DNA of 64,000 bases from NCBI GenBank assembly GCA_002633005.1, contig NMRA01000130.1, positions 253,577 to 317,576 of the forward strand, given 5' to 3'. Both the position numbers and the translations under genes were made by a program. Below, one piece after another: positions 34,426-48,594 of the stretch. The notes below the pieces were generated by a model that had not been told where the DNA came from, did not search any database, and worked only from the letters and a program-made list of their open reading frames with translations. Within the stretch, counting starts at the first letter, position 1. Each line of letters begins with the position of its first letter. Source of the DNA: Phoronis australis. Its lineage: Eukaryota; Phoronida; Phoronidae.

Positions 34426-36524
34426 TTAGGGTATAACCATATTTCCCTTACATGGTCACCAGCTTGATGTCACTTAATTCTACCCAATAGCTAGAGGCCT
34501 ACTTTGGGAATTTGTAAATAAATCGCAATTTCTAGTAAAACTAAGCGAATAAGATTCAAGAAATCTATCCTACAAAACGGTAATCGCAAAAATGCATTTG
34601 GCCCTAAAACTTATTTTGTCCCTTCAATCGCTTTCAGAAAAAATGATACGCGCCACCTTAGCTCTTGGATTAGGTAGCCACCTTTGCAAACACTTTGTAA
34701 CGAAAGACTGATGACAAGTCTGTTGCATTTATAGGTCACAATTTCCGTAAGTATGTTCGGGTGTACACCTGGGTTATAAAAAGCTAAACAAATGCCTCTC
34801 TTTAAATACATACGCCACAGGGTTCACTATTAGGATTTTTTCTATGTCAATCCAATATACAGATTGATTATAATAGAAAGATAAATCATAACACCCCCAT
34901 GCCTGAAATTTTGTAATTCATACTATAATAAACTGGCAGGTGATTGAATTAGATATTCAACAGCAATCATAACTCATCCACCTACTAGTCAATCACTAGC
35001 AAGAGAGTACTAGACACTCGTTACAGGATGGTGAAAAGTTTTCTAATCAAGATCGTTAGGATGAGAACCGAAACATGGTAACATCAAATCCGGAGGAGAG
35101 CTACGGTACCTCAGAAGGTTGACTTTTTCACGACCAATTTTATCACGAAAGGGACCCTTTTCTGACAAAATTCCCAACAAAAAGGTTCACTTTGGGAGTT
35201 CGGAGCTCTTCAAAAAGTTCCCATTTCCAACTGTACAAAACTACAAAAAGGTTTTTAAAAGCATCTCTATCAATTTCTTAAAACTTGTAATAAAAGATGT
35301 TCTCATTTTTGTCAGCATGGCATCTGTTCTTGTAGATGTTTTGACATATACCCAAGAATCCCTGCAAAAGAGTTGGTTTCGGGAAATAGCCCCTACAAAA
35401 CCTTTTATTTCTGGAACAAAACCCTATGAAGGCAGACTTTTCGTGGAAGCCCCCCTTTTGTGTCCAATCTGTAAATTGATGAGTAGCCTCATTTTCCAGC
35501 ACCCCTCCCCCCGTCAGAGATATGACGGGGTCCCCCACTGAGAGTACCCAATCCATTTTTACCCTCTAGTTAATGAATTTTACAACTCAAATTGCCTGAA
35601 TCCCTGTGTGACAGAATATAAAATTAAGGTAAATTTGAATACCGCATTTCAAGACCAAACCTAGGATTAAAGGAAAGTTCAATCGGTTTAAATTTCAATG
35701 GTAATTTCATCCCAGGGTGTTCCTATGGAAATAATGTTATGCCGTCTCAGGAATCACTTTCGGGTGGGTATTTTGGCTTTGTGGTGGGGTTTAGCAGGCA
35801 AAAGTGCTGTTAATGGGGAAGGGTATTGCTTCAGGAAATTTTTTCATCATTTGGTTTATTGTCTCTGGTAACCATTTCCCCAAATATCAGGTTATTGTGT
35901 TGGTATGGATTTTGAATGTTAGACTGCAGCACACCTAAACATTGTGCAGAACAGAATGCCTACGTGATTCATCTCCAAAGTGAAAAAGCCTGGTACCAAC
36001 TAACGATAAGAAAAAAAATGATGACAAACGTTCTACTTGCATACCCACAGACAAAAACGAAATTTCTTTTATTTTGCAATGTATTCAGCCAAACCAGGAA
36101 CAATGAAGTAATTTCCTTCCAAAACAAACCAGCCGTTGCTGTAATAGAAAACATCCAAAATGTCCTGAAGCCTTTTACACAGATAAGACAATAAAGATTT
36201 CATACAGGCGAGTGTCTGCTGGCTGGATAGTTACAAGACCTGAAGTAATTTGTTGGCAACAACTGCCAGAATCCACCATGGTAAAGTTAACATCTGACAC
36301 TTGAGAAAACAATATCCCGAGATAGAGTTGGACTAGAATGCCTGTCTGCAGTCTCTGTGAGTTTTTTTTTCTAGTGCGACCATGTTCTTGGCGATTTAAA
36401 ATCTTATGGCCGAGCTTAGGTTACGTAGGACCTGACTGACTAGTTTGATTGACAACACTAAAGTAGATTGACTCAGTAAAACCATATATTTTCTGCCACT
36501 AGAAAGCCTGTAGAAAATGATTTT

Positions 36525-36660
36525 CGACTTTTTACCAATCTGCCATAAATTGGGTCACATGACCTTATCTTAGTAAAATTGAACAGCAAGAAAGGTACAT
36601 TGATGGCAAAACAACATTATCGATAGCAAAATCAAGTTTTATTTGGTATAAGACAAGACG
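36525..36660 (+). repeat. Family-C dispersed repeat, left fragment
   Basis: GACTTTTTACCAATCTGCCA, AAATTGGGTCACATGACC and GGCAAAACAACATTATCGAT match the left part of the copy at 31395-31530. Confidence 0.5.
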
Positions 36661-37765
36661 AATTGACACATACGAAACGCAGTTCGAGTAATTGTCCACT
36701 TTTTAGGAATCATTTGGTTATCCTGCCACACAACAATGGCACTTTTGACGGAATGACGGTGGCAAAAAATATAAAAAACATGGGAGATCTCGTTGAATTA
36801 AACCTCCATATAAGAACACAGAATGGTGCAAAACAACTATTCTATCACCACCTAGCCACAAGGCAAGCTTCGTTGCGTCGACACCGTATTGGAAACGGTT
36901 TCAAAAAAAGTGTCAGGAATCTAATAAGAAACGTTAATAGTAAATCCAGTGGTTACTACCGCCTATCCCAACGCTGTCCACACTCTGTGATCGTTGCATT
37001 CGCAGATCACCTCAGAGCACGTGTTGTAAAAACGTCATGTGATCCATTCAAAGGTATTGTGTCAAAAAATATCACGCAGTGAGTGATTGGCCACGTGTCT
37101 CCTGATCTCCCGAAAATCAGATCTACTTGGAAATAAAAGTTCTATGACTTTTTACCTTAAAAGGTCACTTTAAAACACCTGTGTATTCACCTGTATACAA
37201 CAATCATTTATAAAGTTGTCCAAAAGCGATCAGACAATGATCATGACATTCATCCACCCAGGTGAAGACAGGTGATGGTCTCATCAACACAGAACTATTA
37301 GAAAATTATCAGAAAAAAAACGAAATTTATATCATTTTTCGCTAGACTCACTTAGCAACCCAAATCTATAATTCAAAATGCCAACCCATTTATATTTCTT
37401 TATGATTTTTAAATGACTTTTCAGAGATTAATTTTAAAAAAAAATCGTTTATAAAACATTTCAAATTAACCACCATGACAATAAATGTCTAGAAAACGAT
37501 TTATGTTCCAAGAATAAAAACAAGGCATTTTATTGTAACTGGGATCTAATGGCTAGGTCAACAACTTGATAAGAGGTTATGATTGCCACGGTTTTTTCTG
37601 TTATATCAAAAGGTGCACAGTTCAAGTGGACAACGATTACACAGTGTAAGGAGAGCTTATTCAACCACCACTAATAGCCACAACACCAGTGTCAAACATT
37701 CCTTGACTGGCATGTGCGTCTAACACCATTTACACCGATTTCATTGAGCATTTCCATAGTACAAC

Positions 37766-37863
37766 AGGTAATAGTCGGACATAACGTGCCGCATTTTGAG
37801 AACCAGTTTTGTCTACTGAACAGTGGGCATCAAACTGGTTCTCTAACATCCGACTATTGCCAT
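37766..37863. mobile_element. Short foldback element, copy 1
   Basis: GGTAATAGTCGGACATAACG ... GAGAACCAGTTT is inverted at the right (AAACTGGTTCTC ... TCCGACTATTGCC). About 98 bp. A related copy is at 50593-50703. Confidence 0.65.
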
Positions 37864-39059
37864 ACAGCACGCTGAAGCAGAAAACATAAAGCTGGTATTA
37901 GCCACCACATGGTAAGCTCATGTTAAAATTCACGCCACCCACATAGCGACGATAACCTCACGTCACATTTGCCAAAATCAAACTGAAAATAATCGAGATT
38001 TGCGACGGCAGCTCTGACAAAGAGGAAATCCTGGAAAATTCGGTACAAGTTTTAATTCATCACATGAAAAAGAACTCTAAAAGAGCTTCCAAACAAAAAC
38101 AAAATAATTAAAAATGGCTCACTGCTTCCAAGTGTAGAAACTAGCAATAAAATCTGACCATAACATAATATAAATGCTTTAAGATTTTTACCATATCCTA
38201 CAGGTAAATCACTTTGTTTCAATGAGTGAATATTATTTCTCATTCTATTGAACTTGGTAGTATCCCCTCAGATCAATGTATCACCACGGTTACAGAAAGC
38301 AATCTGCCTTGCAGCCTTCCACATGTCTTATCATTACAAATTATCACAGTGACCTAGATAAAAACCCGAGTCAATGAACTCATATTAAAGTGCTCCAAGA
38401 AAAACAACAAAGACAGAAATGAGAAAAAAAAACAAAATCCAAATCAAACAAGTAACTGGATTCGATGTCCTATCATTGATATTGAGAGACCAGAAAAAAA
38501 CATTAAATGTGCACTCGTTTAAAAACAATCAAACACTTCTGATCAATTCCAAAATTGGAAAATCCACTACCCCGTAATATTTATAATTAATCTACACTCG
38601 ATGAGGGAACTTTTCTATTGTTATGGATTACAAATACTGGAATGGGCGACCCACTAAATGTTGCTAGCGTAACAAGGCTTCTTGACCCCAAGAAATAAGC
38701 ATTCAGGTAATCACATGCCACAACGCTGATCAACTCCTTTCTTCATAAACACCAAGTCACCCAAGTTCATGACCCACAGGTTACGACCCCCAAGCACCCA
38801 GGGGCCATAACTTCCAGAGCTCAACAGGAACCCACACCATCTACTGGAATTAGTATTGGACAGCTCATTTATTTTGAAAAGCAAATCACCAGCTAGAAGT
38901 AAGTCCTGCATACCACTGTCATCACCCATTAGTAGTCAGAGTCAAGAAGTGAAATGAAGGGTAAAAATCCACGCCACACGTGGGTCTCTCGTCAATGCAC
39001 ATCAAATACGAATACAAAAAGAGTGTGAAGCAGAAAGAGGCGGTAAATCTCCCCTTATT

Positions 39060-39290
39060 TTAAACAAAAATTATTGTCAAAATTAATTTTTTTCTACTTT
39101 TTAAAGGCCTACTACCTTGTCACAAACAATAGAAAATTCACCAAAAGCTGTTTTATGACATCTACCCAGTACAAACTATGCCAGTAATAGAACTAATTTT
39201 CTTTAAAATTTATTTTTGTGGAGGAATTTGACAAAAGAGAATTTCACTCGTCGGCCATATTGTGTGCTAAACAAGAGAATTGTCATACCA
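39060..39290 (+). repeat. Family-A dispersed repeat
   Basis: It contains GGAATTTGACAAAAGAGAAT, then TTCACTCGTCGGCCATATTG and TGTGCTAAACAAGAGAA, the clearest form of the family's 3' hallmark. Confidence 0.6.
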
Positions 39291-41844
39291 AAGTTTTACA
39301 TCAACCACAAAACTCTACACTAAGAAGAAAGTGAAGCATAATGTGTTTATGTAGTCACTATGTTTCACTGAAATAACAAAAATGAAATTTTGAATTCTGG
39401 GGAAAACAACATGCTCTCTCTGAAAATCTCGAATGAAGATCCTCAAGCCAATGGCGAGATTCGTCCAGGCAATGAAAAGTACACACTGACCAACTAAATA
39501 ATCAATAGCCTAGAATTGGTCACATCGGCCAAAATGGTCCATTTTAACTTACAGTACAGATGAGACTCCTCTAAAACGGTTATCTGTGGTCAATCGGTAA
39601 ACATGTCAAATGTCCATAGGGCAGATAGTTTTTCGGACAACTGCTTGGCAAAGGCTCTCCAAAGTCATTGACCCGATTTCTTATGCTTTTTCCCAATGGA
39701 CCAGTGCAGTGGCACTCCACAAAGGAGTGCAGATGAAGCCCTTGGGGCGGTAAAACACATGTATTATTTGCCAGCCGCGTTTCATATTGAACACTTGCAC
39801 AGCGTTGGTAGTGCAGCATTGTACGACAGTGTTAATAAGTAAACCACAGATGAAAAGAGGAAAGGAGATTGCCTCGAGGTTGCGTGAGCCGATATCCGAT
39901 AATTGATTGCGAGCAGGAACATGATACCAGTACCACCGCTGGACACAATAAAGGTAGCAAAACAGTACATTAACGGGCTAGTGATCACGTGATCACAGCA
40001 GGATGCAAAGTAAAACGAAGAACTCAACTGTGAAATGTTATTCAAATAAACTGATTTAAATTCTTCATTACAGAGTGAGCCACTTTGCTTCTTTCAAATC
40101 CATTTCTAGGAAGGAAGCCACCATTTTGCATGGCAACACTACTATAATTTACATACCATAACCGGACAGGAGACTTTGGGAGCATTTTATGAAATCTGTC
40201 TAGCAACAGAGACCTCTCTTGTTGGAACAGGTCAACACTGTAGCAACATGCTGGATAGGCTAACCAACTGTACAGTTCTCCAACCTTTGAAAGTTCAATA
40301 ACAAACTGAGATTTTCCGATAAATTACTGATTGCTCAGAACACTTAAATTTTTTTGCAAATTTGAGCACCCTGCTCGGCAAATAAAGTCTCACCAGATCC
40401 GACTAATCACCCATTTTTGTGCTTTTTGGTGAATGACATGTGTCATGTATATAACAGTACAACCTGTTACCTAAATTTAAGCATTATCGACAGTTGCATG
40501 TAATGAGTTGCAAAATTTAAACAACCAACTTCTAGAATTTGCGACAAAAATAATTGCTAAATGCAATATTCCTATTTGTCATGTAGGCTTAGCATAATGT
40601 TGCAAATATGCATAATTTACCAACTGTTGTTTGCTTATAACTACGCCATACTAACCATAGTAAAAGCACAATAATTTTTCCAGAAAAGTTACTTTTGTTG
40701 AGAAACTTAACATATATGTTCCTCTAGATTGCTGAACTTTAAGATATAAAATCATTTATAGCAAGCAATAGAACATACTTTTATTTGTGTACGCATTATC
40801 GGGATCAACAATGTTTTGCAAATACATAGGATATCTATCAAACTAAATTGATCTTGACAAGCTAGTTGTCAAGGTAAAACTAATTTCTGGGCTTGTGTTT
40901 AGTGCTGAGAATACATAATTTCTGATAACTAAATCTGGCAAGCCTGTGTTGGAAAGCAGTTTGTTATGTTCCCAACCACACTGGTCACAGAAGAGCATGA
41001 TTCAGTGTTGCAGCCAGAAGAATTAGTAAACAAATGATTTAAAGTGCCCATAAAATCACTGATGACTTATCTATAAACTTGGTCCCTGTGTGTTCCTTAA
41101 GCATATGAGAAGTGGTTTCTAGGTTTGTAAAGAACTGACAGTTCGGTATTCGGTATTCGGTATTCGTTGAGATCATCACACAAAGACAAGCCAACTTGCA
41201 GAGCCTCATCTCAAACAAAACCAAACAATCAATTTTTTTTCAAATCCCTGAAAACAACTCCAATTTGACTAAGGAAGAATTATAGATCCAATTTCCCACC
41301 AAGTTAACAGGTATTAGTAAAGCATTGAAGTAAACCACTAAATTAATTTGAGCTTTCCCATCAGATTCGGTAGTTAAAAAGTGAGGCCAGCATCACTGAA
41401 GTTATTGTAAGCTGGCGTAACATGACCTTCACCATTGTCACCGCCGTAAACTTTGACGAGTTGAGCGTTCCTACTGCAGCAATGCATCGACCCTTCACTG
41501 TTAATCCAGCTGTTTACTGTGACGTAAACTAGATGTTAACTTTGATCCAAGACAACTTTAAGCGTTCTAACTAACGCTACCCTAAACACCAATGTATCGG
41601 CGTTAGTGGGGAACGCCTTAAAACGTCTGCTAGTCGCAGCTGGCATGAAACATTCACAGACTATTATAATATCAATTACCGTTTGATTGTAAAATTTATT
41701 ATAAGTTAAGGGGATGTCATAGCATATGTGTACAATAATCATGATTTCAAATTACAACTGTCAGAAAAGTGTTCAACAAACCCCAGTTACCGAATGTGTG
41801 TTCATAGACGCTCCACTTAAAAGTGGTTAAGTTGCACTAGTGCA

Positions 41845-42007
41845 GGGGCGGATCCAGGATTTTGAGTTAGGGAGGCCAGAGCAGAGTATTAGCCAGATTT
41901 TGCCAGTCAGACATTCACACCCCCGAACTTCCAAATGAAATACGGGAAAATTTTAGGGGGACCATGGACCCTTGCCCCCCACCCCCGCCCCCTTAAATCC
42001 ACCACCG
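41845..42007. mobile_element. MITE with GGGGCGGATCC terminus and 7-bp target duplication
   Basis: It starts GGGGCGGATCCAGGATTT and ends TTAAATCCACCACCG, an imperfect inverted repeat. TAGTGCA flanks both sides (41838-41844 and 42008-42014), a target-site duplication of 7 bases or 8 with one mismatch, as hAT-type elements make. The interior has C-runs and no coding capacity. Confidence 0.75.
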
Positions 42008-42189
42008 TAGTGCAAGTTGTTCTAGGGTAGACTGTGTGTGGACGGGACCTATATCATACAAGACTGGAATCATCAGACGACATCCGGAACCACAAGTCAA
42101 TTTAGATTAAACATGAATTGGTAAGCAATAATCAAGGCTTCAACTACATGGTAGGCAAAGAACTTTGTGAAGTACCATAATTCTTTACT

Positions 42190-42375
42190 TATTTCAAACA
42201 AAAATTAATTGAACAAATACTCATTTTTCAGTTTTCCAAAGTCTCACTACTCCGCTACAAATGATGATGGACACCAAACCATACACAATACGATTTTTTA
42301 ACATTTTTGAGTAGAAAATTGACAAAATAGAATTTCACCCGTCGGCCATGCTGTATGGTAAATAAGAGAAGACTT
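42190..42375 (+). repeat. Family-A dispersed repeat
   Basis: AAAATTGACAAAATAGAATT then TCACCCGTCGGCCATGCTGT and GGTAAATAAGAGAA, colinear with the 39060-39290 copy. Confidence 0.55.
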
Positions 42376-42834
42376 ACTATATGCCATAATAAAAACATAC
42401 AATAAAGGTTTTTAAAATATCGATTTGTTAAGAAGACAAGTTTAATCCAGGAAATTGAAATTAAACTGTGAGGCACGGAATTTCCGCAAATCTGAAACCC
42501 CATCAATTTTGCACACAAGATGAGCCCCTGACTAGGCTCAGCTCAATAATTGTGGAACATTTCTCGTTCATTTCTCATTGTTTTTAGATTACACCAGTCT
42601 GTCTCTTTGCTGTAGAGTTATAATTACTTTCTACGTGACATAAGAAACCCTTTTGCCTAATAAATTTACGCACAAGCCAATAGTCAGACGCTTATTACAA
42701 TTACCAAACAATGAGACGCAAGATGGTGCTGTGGCTGCCATTTTGCAAAGGCTTCACGGAGTATCTCATCAGCTTTTGACACCCCTTGTCATATCATTAC
42801 TCATAAGTTTTGTGTGACTGTCCTCTAGCCTTGT

Positions 42835-43080
42835 GAAAGGAACAGTTTCTTCAAATTCGAACAGAAATAATGGCCAAAATAGTCATTTTTACATTTTGAA
42901 AAGCTCACAGCATTGTTCAAATACTCAAAATTTAATCATGTTTGTTGTGAAGGTTGTACATCGTAAACTGGGGAACTAACAAAGTAAAGATGTCTACCCG
43001 CTTACATAAGTTGAAAAGTTTGAAAAAATTAAACTCCACTGGTCTGTTACATTGTGTTCTAAACAAAAGAAACTAATTAC
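42835..43080 (+). repeat. Family-A dispersed repeat
   Basis: The 3' block AATTAAACTCCACTGGTCTG followed by TTGTGTTCTAAACAAAAGAA matches the family; the 5' half has TTCGAACAGAAATAATGGCC. Confidence 0.45.
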
Positions 43081-43524
43081 CCTCTTTCTCATAACTTTGT
43101 ATCTATTTTGTAAGGTCATAATTTGCACACATCACAGTTACCAGTTGAGACTGCAGAAATCAAATTTGACTTCACGTCCGCTGAGCTCTAACACATTTGC
43201 TTTCTAGATCATTTTCATGTTAATATTATGAACAACTCATGACAAACGAGACTTTTTATGGAGTAAAATAATTCACTCACTCAAAGACTATATTATTGCT
43301 GTTCTGGACTCTACAGTTTCTTGTCAATGAATGATGGGTCGCCAGTGTTTCCCACCATTCTGTGACCGGGAAATAGTGTAGTGTATACTACAGGAAATCA
43401 AAATCCCTGGTCATGAGCTTCGTATGTTGGTGAAACTAAGCAAACCCTGGGATCCTGAACATAACAAACTGGACAAACCCATTTGAGTTGGGGAACATCT
43501 AGGTGCCTCTGAACATACTGTAAA

Positions 43525-43750
43525 ATCTCCAGTTTTGGACAAAAAAGTTGTTCTTTGTTTCATTTTCAAGGGCTCCTAACATTGTTGCGAATGTGCACAA
43601 TTTTTCAAAATATTGTCTATATGTAGCTAATGTGCAGAGCTTGAACACGGAAGTCTTAATTTGGCTCTACACGTCTTTTATGGACAAAACTGAGAAGAAT
43701 AAAATTTCACTCTTCCGCCATATAGCGGACCAAACTGGTAAGATTTTACT
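43525..43750 (+). repeat. Family-A dispersed repeat
   Basis: Long copy joining the 5' block (TTGGACAAAAAAGTTG, GCTCCTAACATTGTTGCGAA) to the 3' block (AATTTCACTCTTCCGCCATA). Confidence 0.6.
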
Positions 43751-45127
43751 GTGACCCAGTGATCACGCCCAGATCCCGCCTGAAAAAGAAAACTGGTTCT
43801 CCAGAAAGGTAAAAGAGGCCATCTTTATCAAAACCAATAAGCCTACCATGAATCGTGACCATGGACTTCAACTTCCTCTAATATACCACATTATATTACT
43901 TACGCATCATAGCCGGGAATGGCGGGAAATATCGACAACCCCATCATTCATTGACAAATGACTGTAGTCGAGTCCAAAACATTCACAACAGCAAAAATGC
44001 GGTCTCTGAGTAAGTGAATTACATTATCCTACCTCCACCAGAGACTAATGAAACCTTTTTCCATCAATATGATTGCACAAAAAGAAACGTGGTTCATGAG
44101 AAAAGAACTACGCACAAAAGAACACCATTGCAGTGCATAAGAAAAGAAATACAACTTGTAAGAAAAGAACTATGATCGTTATAAAAGAGATTCCATTGTC
44201 AATGCCAGTGAGTGTAAATTGATATTAAGATTAGCATGAAGAACTATGCTTCCAACCTGGTTGACATGAAACTGTTTCCAAGGTTGAGACTCCGAATAAT
44301 GAGGTCAAATAGGTTGGCTCAAGTCAGTGACACCATGGGGGCAAAACAGGATGCATAACAACTCACATTGTTACCACTAATTGCGGTTAGAACAACAACA
44401 AGCTATCAGTAAACATCTTAATCTGAACAATGTCTTTCCAGAGACGAATATGAAGGAGATACAGTTGCAATCAGGAAAGGATGCAGCAGACTGTCTGTAG
44501 AAACGCTGATATTCTGCAACAGAATTCTCTGAATCTGATTTCTTTTCCTGAATTAAAGGTTTCGAGCGGAATTCTGATATTACTACAATAATTCTAATAT
44601 TTCGATTTTTAATTATCACAAATTGAGAATAAAATCAATCAAATTCCACAACTGTGGCCGAAAATCAATTGATGACTATTTTGTTGTGGACATGATCATT
44701 CTCTCTAAAGGTGGCACTGTTCTGTTCTAATTTTGCATGCACCAAGTTATCCGTACGAACTACGGCATAATTCACTAATACCTAGGTCACTTCTATCACT
44801 TGAATTTGTAAAACGAAATTTTCTAATTAACAAAACGTAAAAAACAACGTAACTTTATGAAGATTACGTATTTGTTACCTCATTGGTACAAATTTAAGGT
44901 TGCTTTGTTTGACTACACATGATAAATGATCTAACAAATGTTAGTCACCGAGTTTATATCTCGAATTATCTTAACAAGTTTTAGAAAGAAGTAGCACAAA
45001 CTTTCCTTATGTTAGTGTTTATATCAAGTCTCAATTCCACTACATCATAAGCTTGGACAGACAAAATATGAACTATGGGTTGTGCAGTTTCACATTCAGT
45101 TTCGCTATTCAGCAACTGCGTCAGGGG

Positions 45128-45135
45128 CGGCAGCA

Positions 45136-45210
<75 letters not shown>

Positions 45211-45297
45211 ATAGTAACAGCAATAGTAGTAATAGTGGTAGTAGTAGCAACAACAGCAGCAGTAACAGAAACAGCAATAGTTGCAATAGAATTAGTG

Positions 45298-45350
<53 letters not shown>
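45128..45350. repeat. Two CAG/GCA trinucleotide tracts
   Basis: An almost pure CAG run (about 45140-45202, roughly 21 units) and a second (45299-45349, 17 units) are joined by degenerate AGT/AAC triplets. Open frames through it (poly-Ser, poly-Ala, poly-Leu) arise only from the repeat. It sits in non-coding DNA. Confidence 0.95.
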
Positions 45351-45352
<2 letters not shown>

Positions 45353-45450
45353 ATGTGGTGGTAAAAGACGTAACAGTAGTCTGATAGTTGTAGTAGTAAC
45401 TCAATCCTGTGTTTATTATTTGTTTGCATATCATTTGAAAGAAAACCCAC

Positions 45451-45650
45451 AACTACCATCACCACTAAAACATTTACAAGCATTTCCCTGCTTCTCGTTT
45501 CAAAGTTTACAAATAAAACTCACTACTACCACTACCAATAAAGAATTCACAAACACTTCCCTGCTTCTTGATTCAAAGTTTACAAATAAAATCCACTACT
45601 ACCATTACCACTAAAACATTTACAAACACTTCCCTGCTTCATATTTCAAA
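45451..45650. repeat. About 75-bp tandem repeat, three copies
   Basis: Each unit has CACTACTACCATTACCA, AAACATTTACAAACACTTCC then CTGCTTC and TTCAAAGTTTACAAATAAA. The last copy is truncated. It adjoins the CAG tracts. Confidence 0.8.
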
Positions 45651-46279
45651 AAGTCTGCAAACAAAATTGGCAAAATCACGAACACTTCAGCGCCAACTGA
45701 CTAGTGCTAAATTGGAACCTTGGTTATTAAATTTTAGTTAATCACCGCTAAAACAGTCTGTTCATATTTATCCCTATAGCTGCAACTCTAAACTAACCAC
45801 AAATAACAGGACACAGATAAAGACTCCTTCCTATTATGTATCCAGGTCATGATTTATTTATATGGTAAACATTGTGGATTTTCTGACAAGATCATGTTTC
45901 ACCTTATGTATCAAAGAATGATGAGCAATGGTAGTGGATTACTGTGTGTTCACACTTGTGTAAAACAAACAAACATGACAAAATAAATTTGTTTTTCCAG
46001 GAAACTGCAAGAACTGACACCAGAGTACAAAACTAAGTGCAGCGGACTTCACTTTGTTCAACTTAATACACACACTGGGCTCTTATGAAAGTACATTAAA
46101 GTAAAAAAAAACATTTCCAACGCGGAAAACAAAAACTTTAATTCGGCCAAGTCATAAAATTGATCTCACTTCCTTCCCAACAAATGTTACAAGTGATTTC
46201 TGGGCTGCGCAAGCCTGAAACTACTTTTTTACAATGACCCAACTTGACGTACGTTGTACGTTGTTGCGGACATGTTCAG

Positions 46280-46500
46280 GTTGTCAACTAGTCAAACTGC
46301 TAAAAGGTAAACACTTTTCTGTTTGGTACACAATTTGGCGGACAGGTGAAATTTCATGAAGTCAAAATTTTCAAGAACGATAACGTTTTAGGAAAATTTC
46401 TGTTATTTTTATCTAGATAAAATTTTGGGCATTTTCAAAAACGTGGTAAACCTCTGAAAAATGGAAATATGGCTATTCTAGGAATTACTTTTGTCCCAAA
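46280..46500 (-). repeat. Family-A dispersed repeat, inverted
   Basis: In reverse orientation: GGTACACAATTTGGCGGACA then GGTGAAATTTCATGAAGTC, complementary to the family's 3' hallmark. Confidence 0.5.
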
Positions 46501-46693
46501 TTGAATTTTTTTAACGTAATAGCCCTTTCACAAACTGCCTAGAACATTGCAAGCCCTTTCGCAAATAGCAAAAAAAAACGGCAGTTACGTGAACAGATTG
46601 AATTTTTTTTAACGTAATAGCCCTTTCACAAACTGCCTAGAACATTGCAAGCCCTTTCACTAATAGCAAAAAAAACGGCATTTACGTGAACAG
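46501..46693. repeat. 97-bp direct duplication
   Basis: Two adjacent copies starting TTGAATTTTTTTAACGTAAT at 46501 and 46598, ending GGCAGTTACGTGAACAG and GGCATTTACGTGAACAG. A few substitutions only, so recent. Confidence 0.9.
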
Positions 46694-48594
46694 TTACAAT
46701 GTGGCACTTCAGTTGGTGCTTTGCAGTCAGTTGGAGTTAACTCCACAAGTTTAACCATTTTTGCTAACACTTGTGTAGCCAGACCACTTATGTCAACGGA
46801 AACACATGAACATGGCTAAGAAGCATTTGTTCATCGTCGTATTAATCAATTCACGGCAGAGAGTAAACTCATTTGACGGACAATTTTTGCTTCTAACTTC
46901 TGGTGAAAATGACTCCTTCACAGACAGTACTTCTGCCTCACTAAAACGTTTTAGTAAGTAAAACTGATAGTGTTTTCGCCACTCATGTGAAGCAAGTGAT
47001 AAGCGGTCTCATGATTTCCTTGTCAATGCATAGAGCCAGAGACTTCAAAGAGTGACCTAGGCTTGATGACACAACAGTTCATTTTGCACACCCCGGAACC
47101 GCAACTCCCAGCAAATTTTATTGGGGGAAAACAGTTCAGGAAGTATTCTTGTTGCTTCCAGGTGAAGTCACACACTTAATTGGCCAGAATGGCACCCCCG
47201 CCTACGGGATACACCTGTTCATTACATACTACAAAGGAAATTTTGGTTGATAATAACTTATATTAAAAAAGATTATTTTAAGCAAATTCATATCAACCAT
47301 GTGTATGAATTCAAAATATGAACAAACAAATAAATGGTTGATAACAATTCATTTCAAGGGCTGATATCAATTTCAATGCAAGGTTTTGTCATTAATCATG
47401 ATAATTCATGATGATTTCTGATCACTGAGCAATGATGAATGATCAGGAGATTTCCCATGAATGATACTCTGACTTACCATCACTCATCAGACCGATAAAA
47501 ATTCATGCAAACCAAAATGCAGGGTATATCCACAAAGCTTGTGGGATGTGGCAAAAACAACAAACTCTGCATAGGATGTTACATAAAACGGTAATTTAAT
47601 AAAGACTTTATTTATTCATGATGCTTCTAATTAGCCCATCTCTTATTGCTATTTCATAACATATGACAGCATTAAATCCATGGTAACACAATTCTGTGGG
47701 CGTTGTCGCAGAAAGCGCTCAAAATATTAAAAAGTGACGTTAGCGTAATGTGAGTTGACCCAAGTGCTTAAAAAGACGCAAATCAATTATTCAGCATTAT
47801 GAATGATTATCCGTTCCGTAGCAATAAATAACAATTACCATGACTTCATTCCTGCTTGACTGCCAACTTTCTAATGCCAGACACACTTAACCCAGTGCCA
47901 ATTAAATTTTGAAGAAATTGGAAAATGTGTTTGCTCAAACAAATAGCTACAGCCAGGTAAACTAACTGAAACTTGAAAATTTTATGTGGTTCTGAATGCT
48001 TACGTACACCCCCAGACAGTTGAAACTTGAGTACGAATCATGAACAATTTGCAATAGAACATCGTCAACAGAATATCTAGCTGCCATAACTTTGATCCCA
48101 ACAGTTGAGAAAAATTGGCATCAACAAATAGCTCTGAATTTTGAGAAAAAAATCCCCAACAGAAGACTTATGTAAAGTAGTCGTAAGACGTCGTCAACTG
48201 CTATTAGCGACCCCACTTGTACAGCTAAAAATAGACAAACCGGAGACAGGAACTTAAGTCGGTAAAAGGCGACATTGGCATTTAAGTAAGTCATGAGTGA
48301 AGTCGGCAAAAGGCAACATTGCCAGTAAAAGAGTTCAACTTCAGACCGTTCCTGCAAAAGTATACAGGAAGACAATTTTGGTGCAATTCTTCACCAGCGT
48401 AACTCGTAATACGGTTGGTGAGCAAGAGGAATCTTCGAACAAAAGGCAAAACTCAAGAAAATTTATTCAGAATTATTAGGCTTGATTGTAGTGTGCAGAT
48501 ATTTTAAAACCTTTGGAAAAGCTGTCATTAGTTACACGGAGGCACAGACAGATCAATAGCAACCTGAGCTGGTGGAGGAGAAGGAACAGAAATG

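Noticed and set aside
35119-35541. 140-codon plus-strand ORF with a CPIC motif
   Set aside because: One CxxC motif only, low-complexity start, an equally long antisense frame, no splice or family evidence.
36663-37082. 139-codon plus-strand ORF, one of the longest in the window
   Set aside because: No recognisable domain, no gene-like context, and the region just before it is a family-C repeat. I see no basis to call it a gene, though a decayed transposon frame cannot be excluded.
45075-45614. ORFs of poly-Ser, poly-Ala, poly-Leu and poly-Cys
   Set aside because: All are six-frame readings of the CAG tracts, with no conserved sequence on either side.
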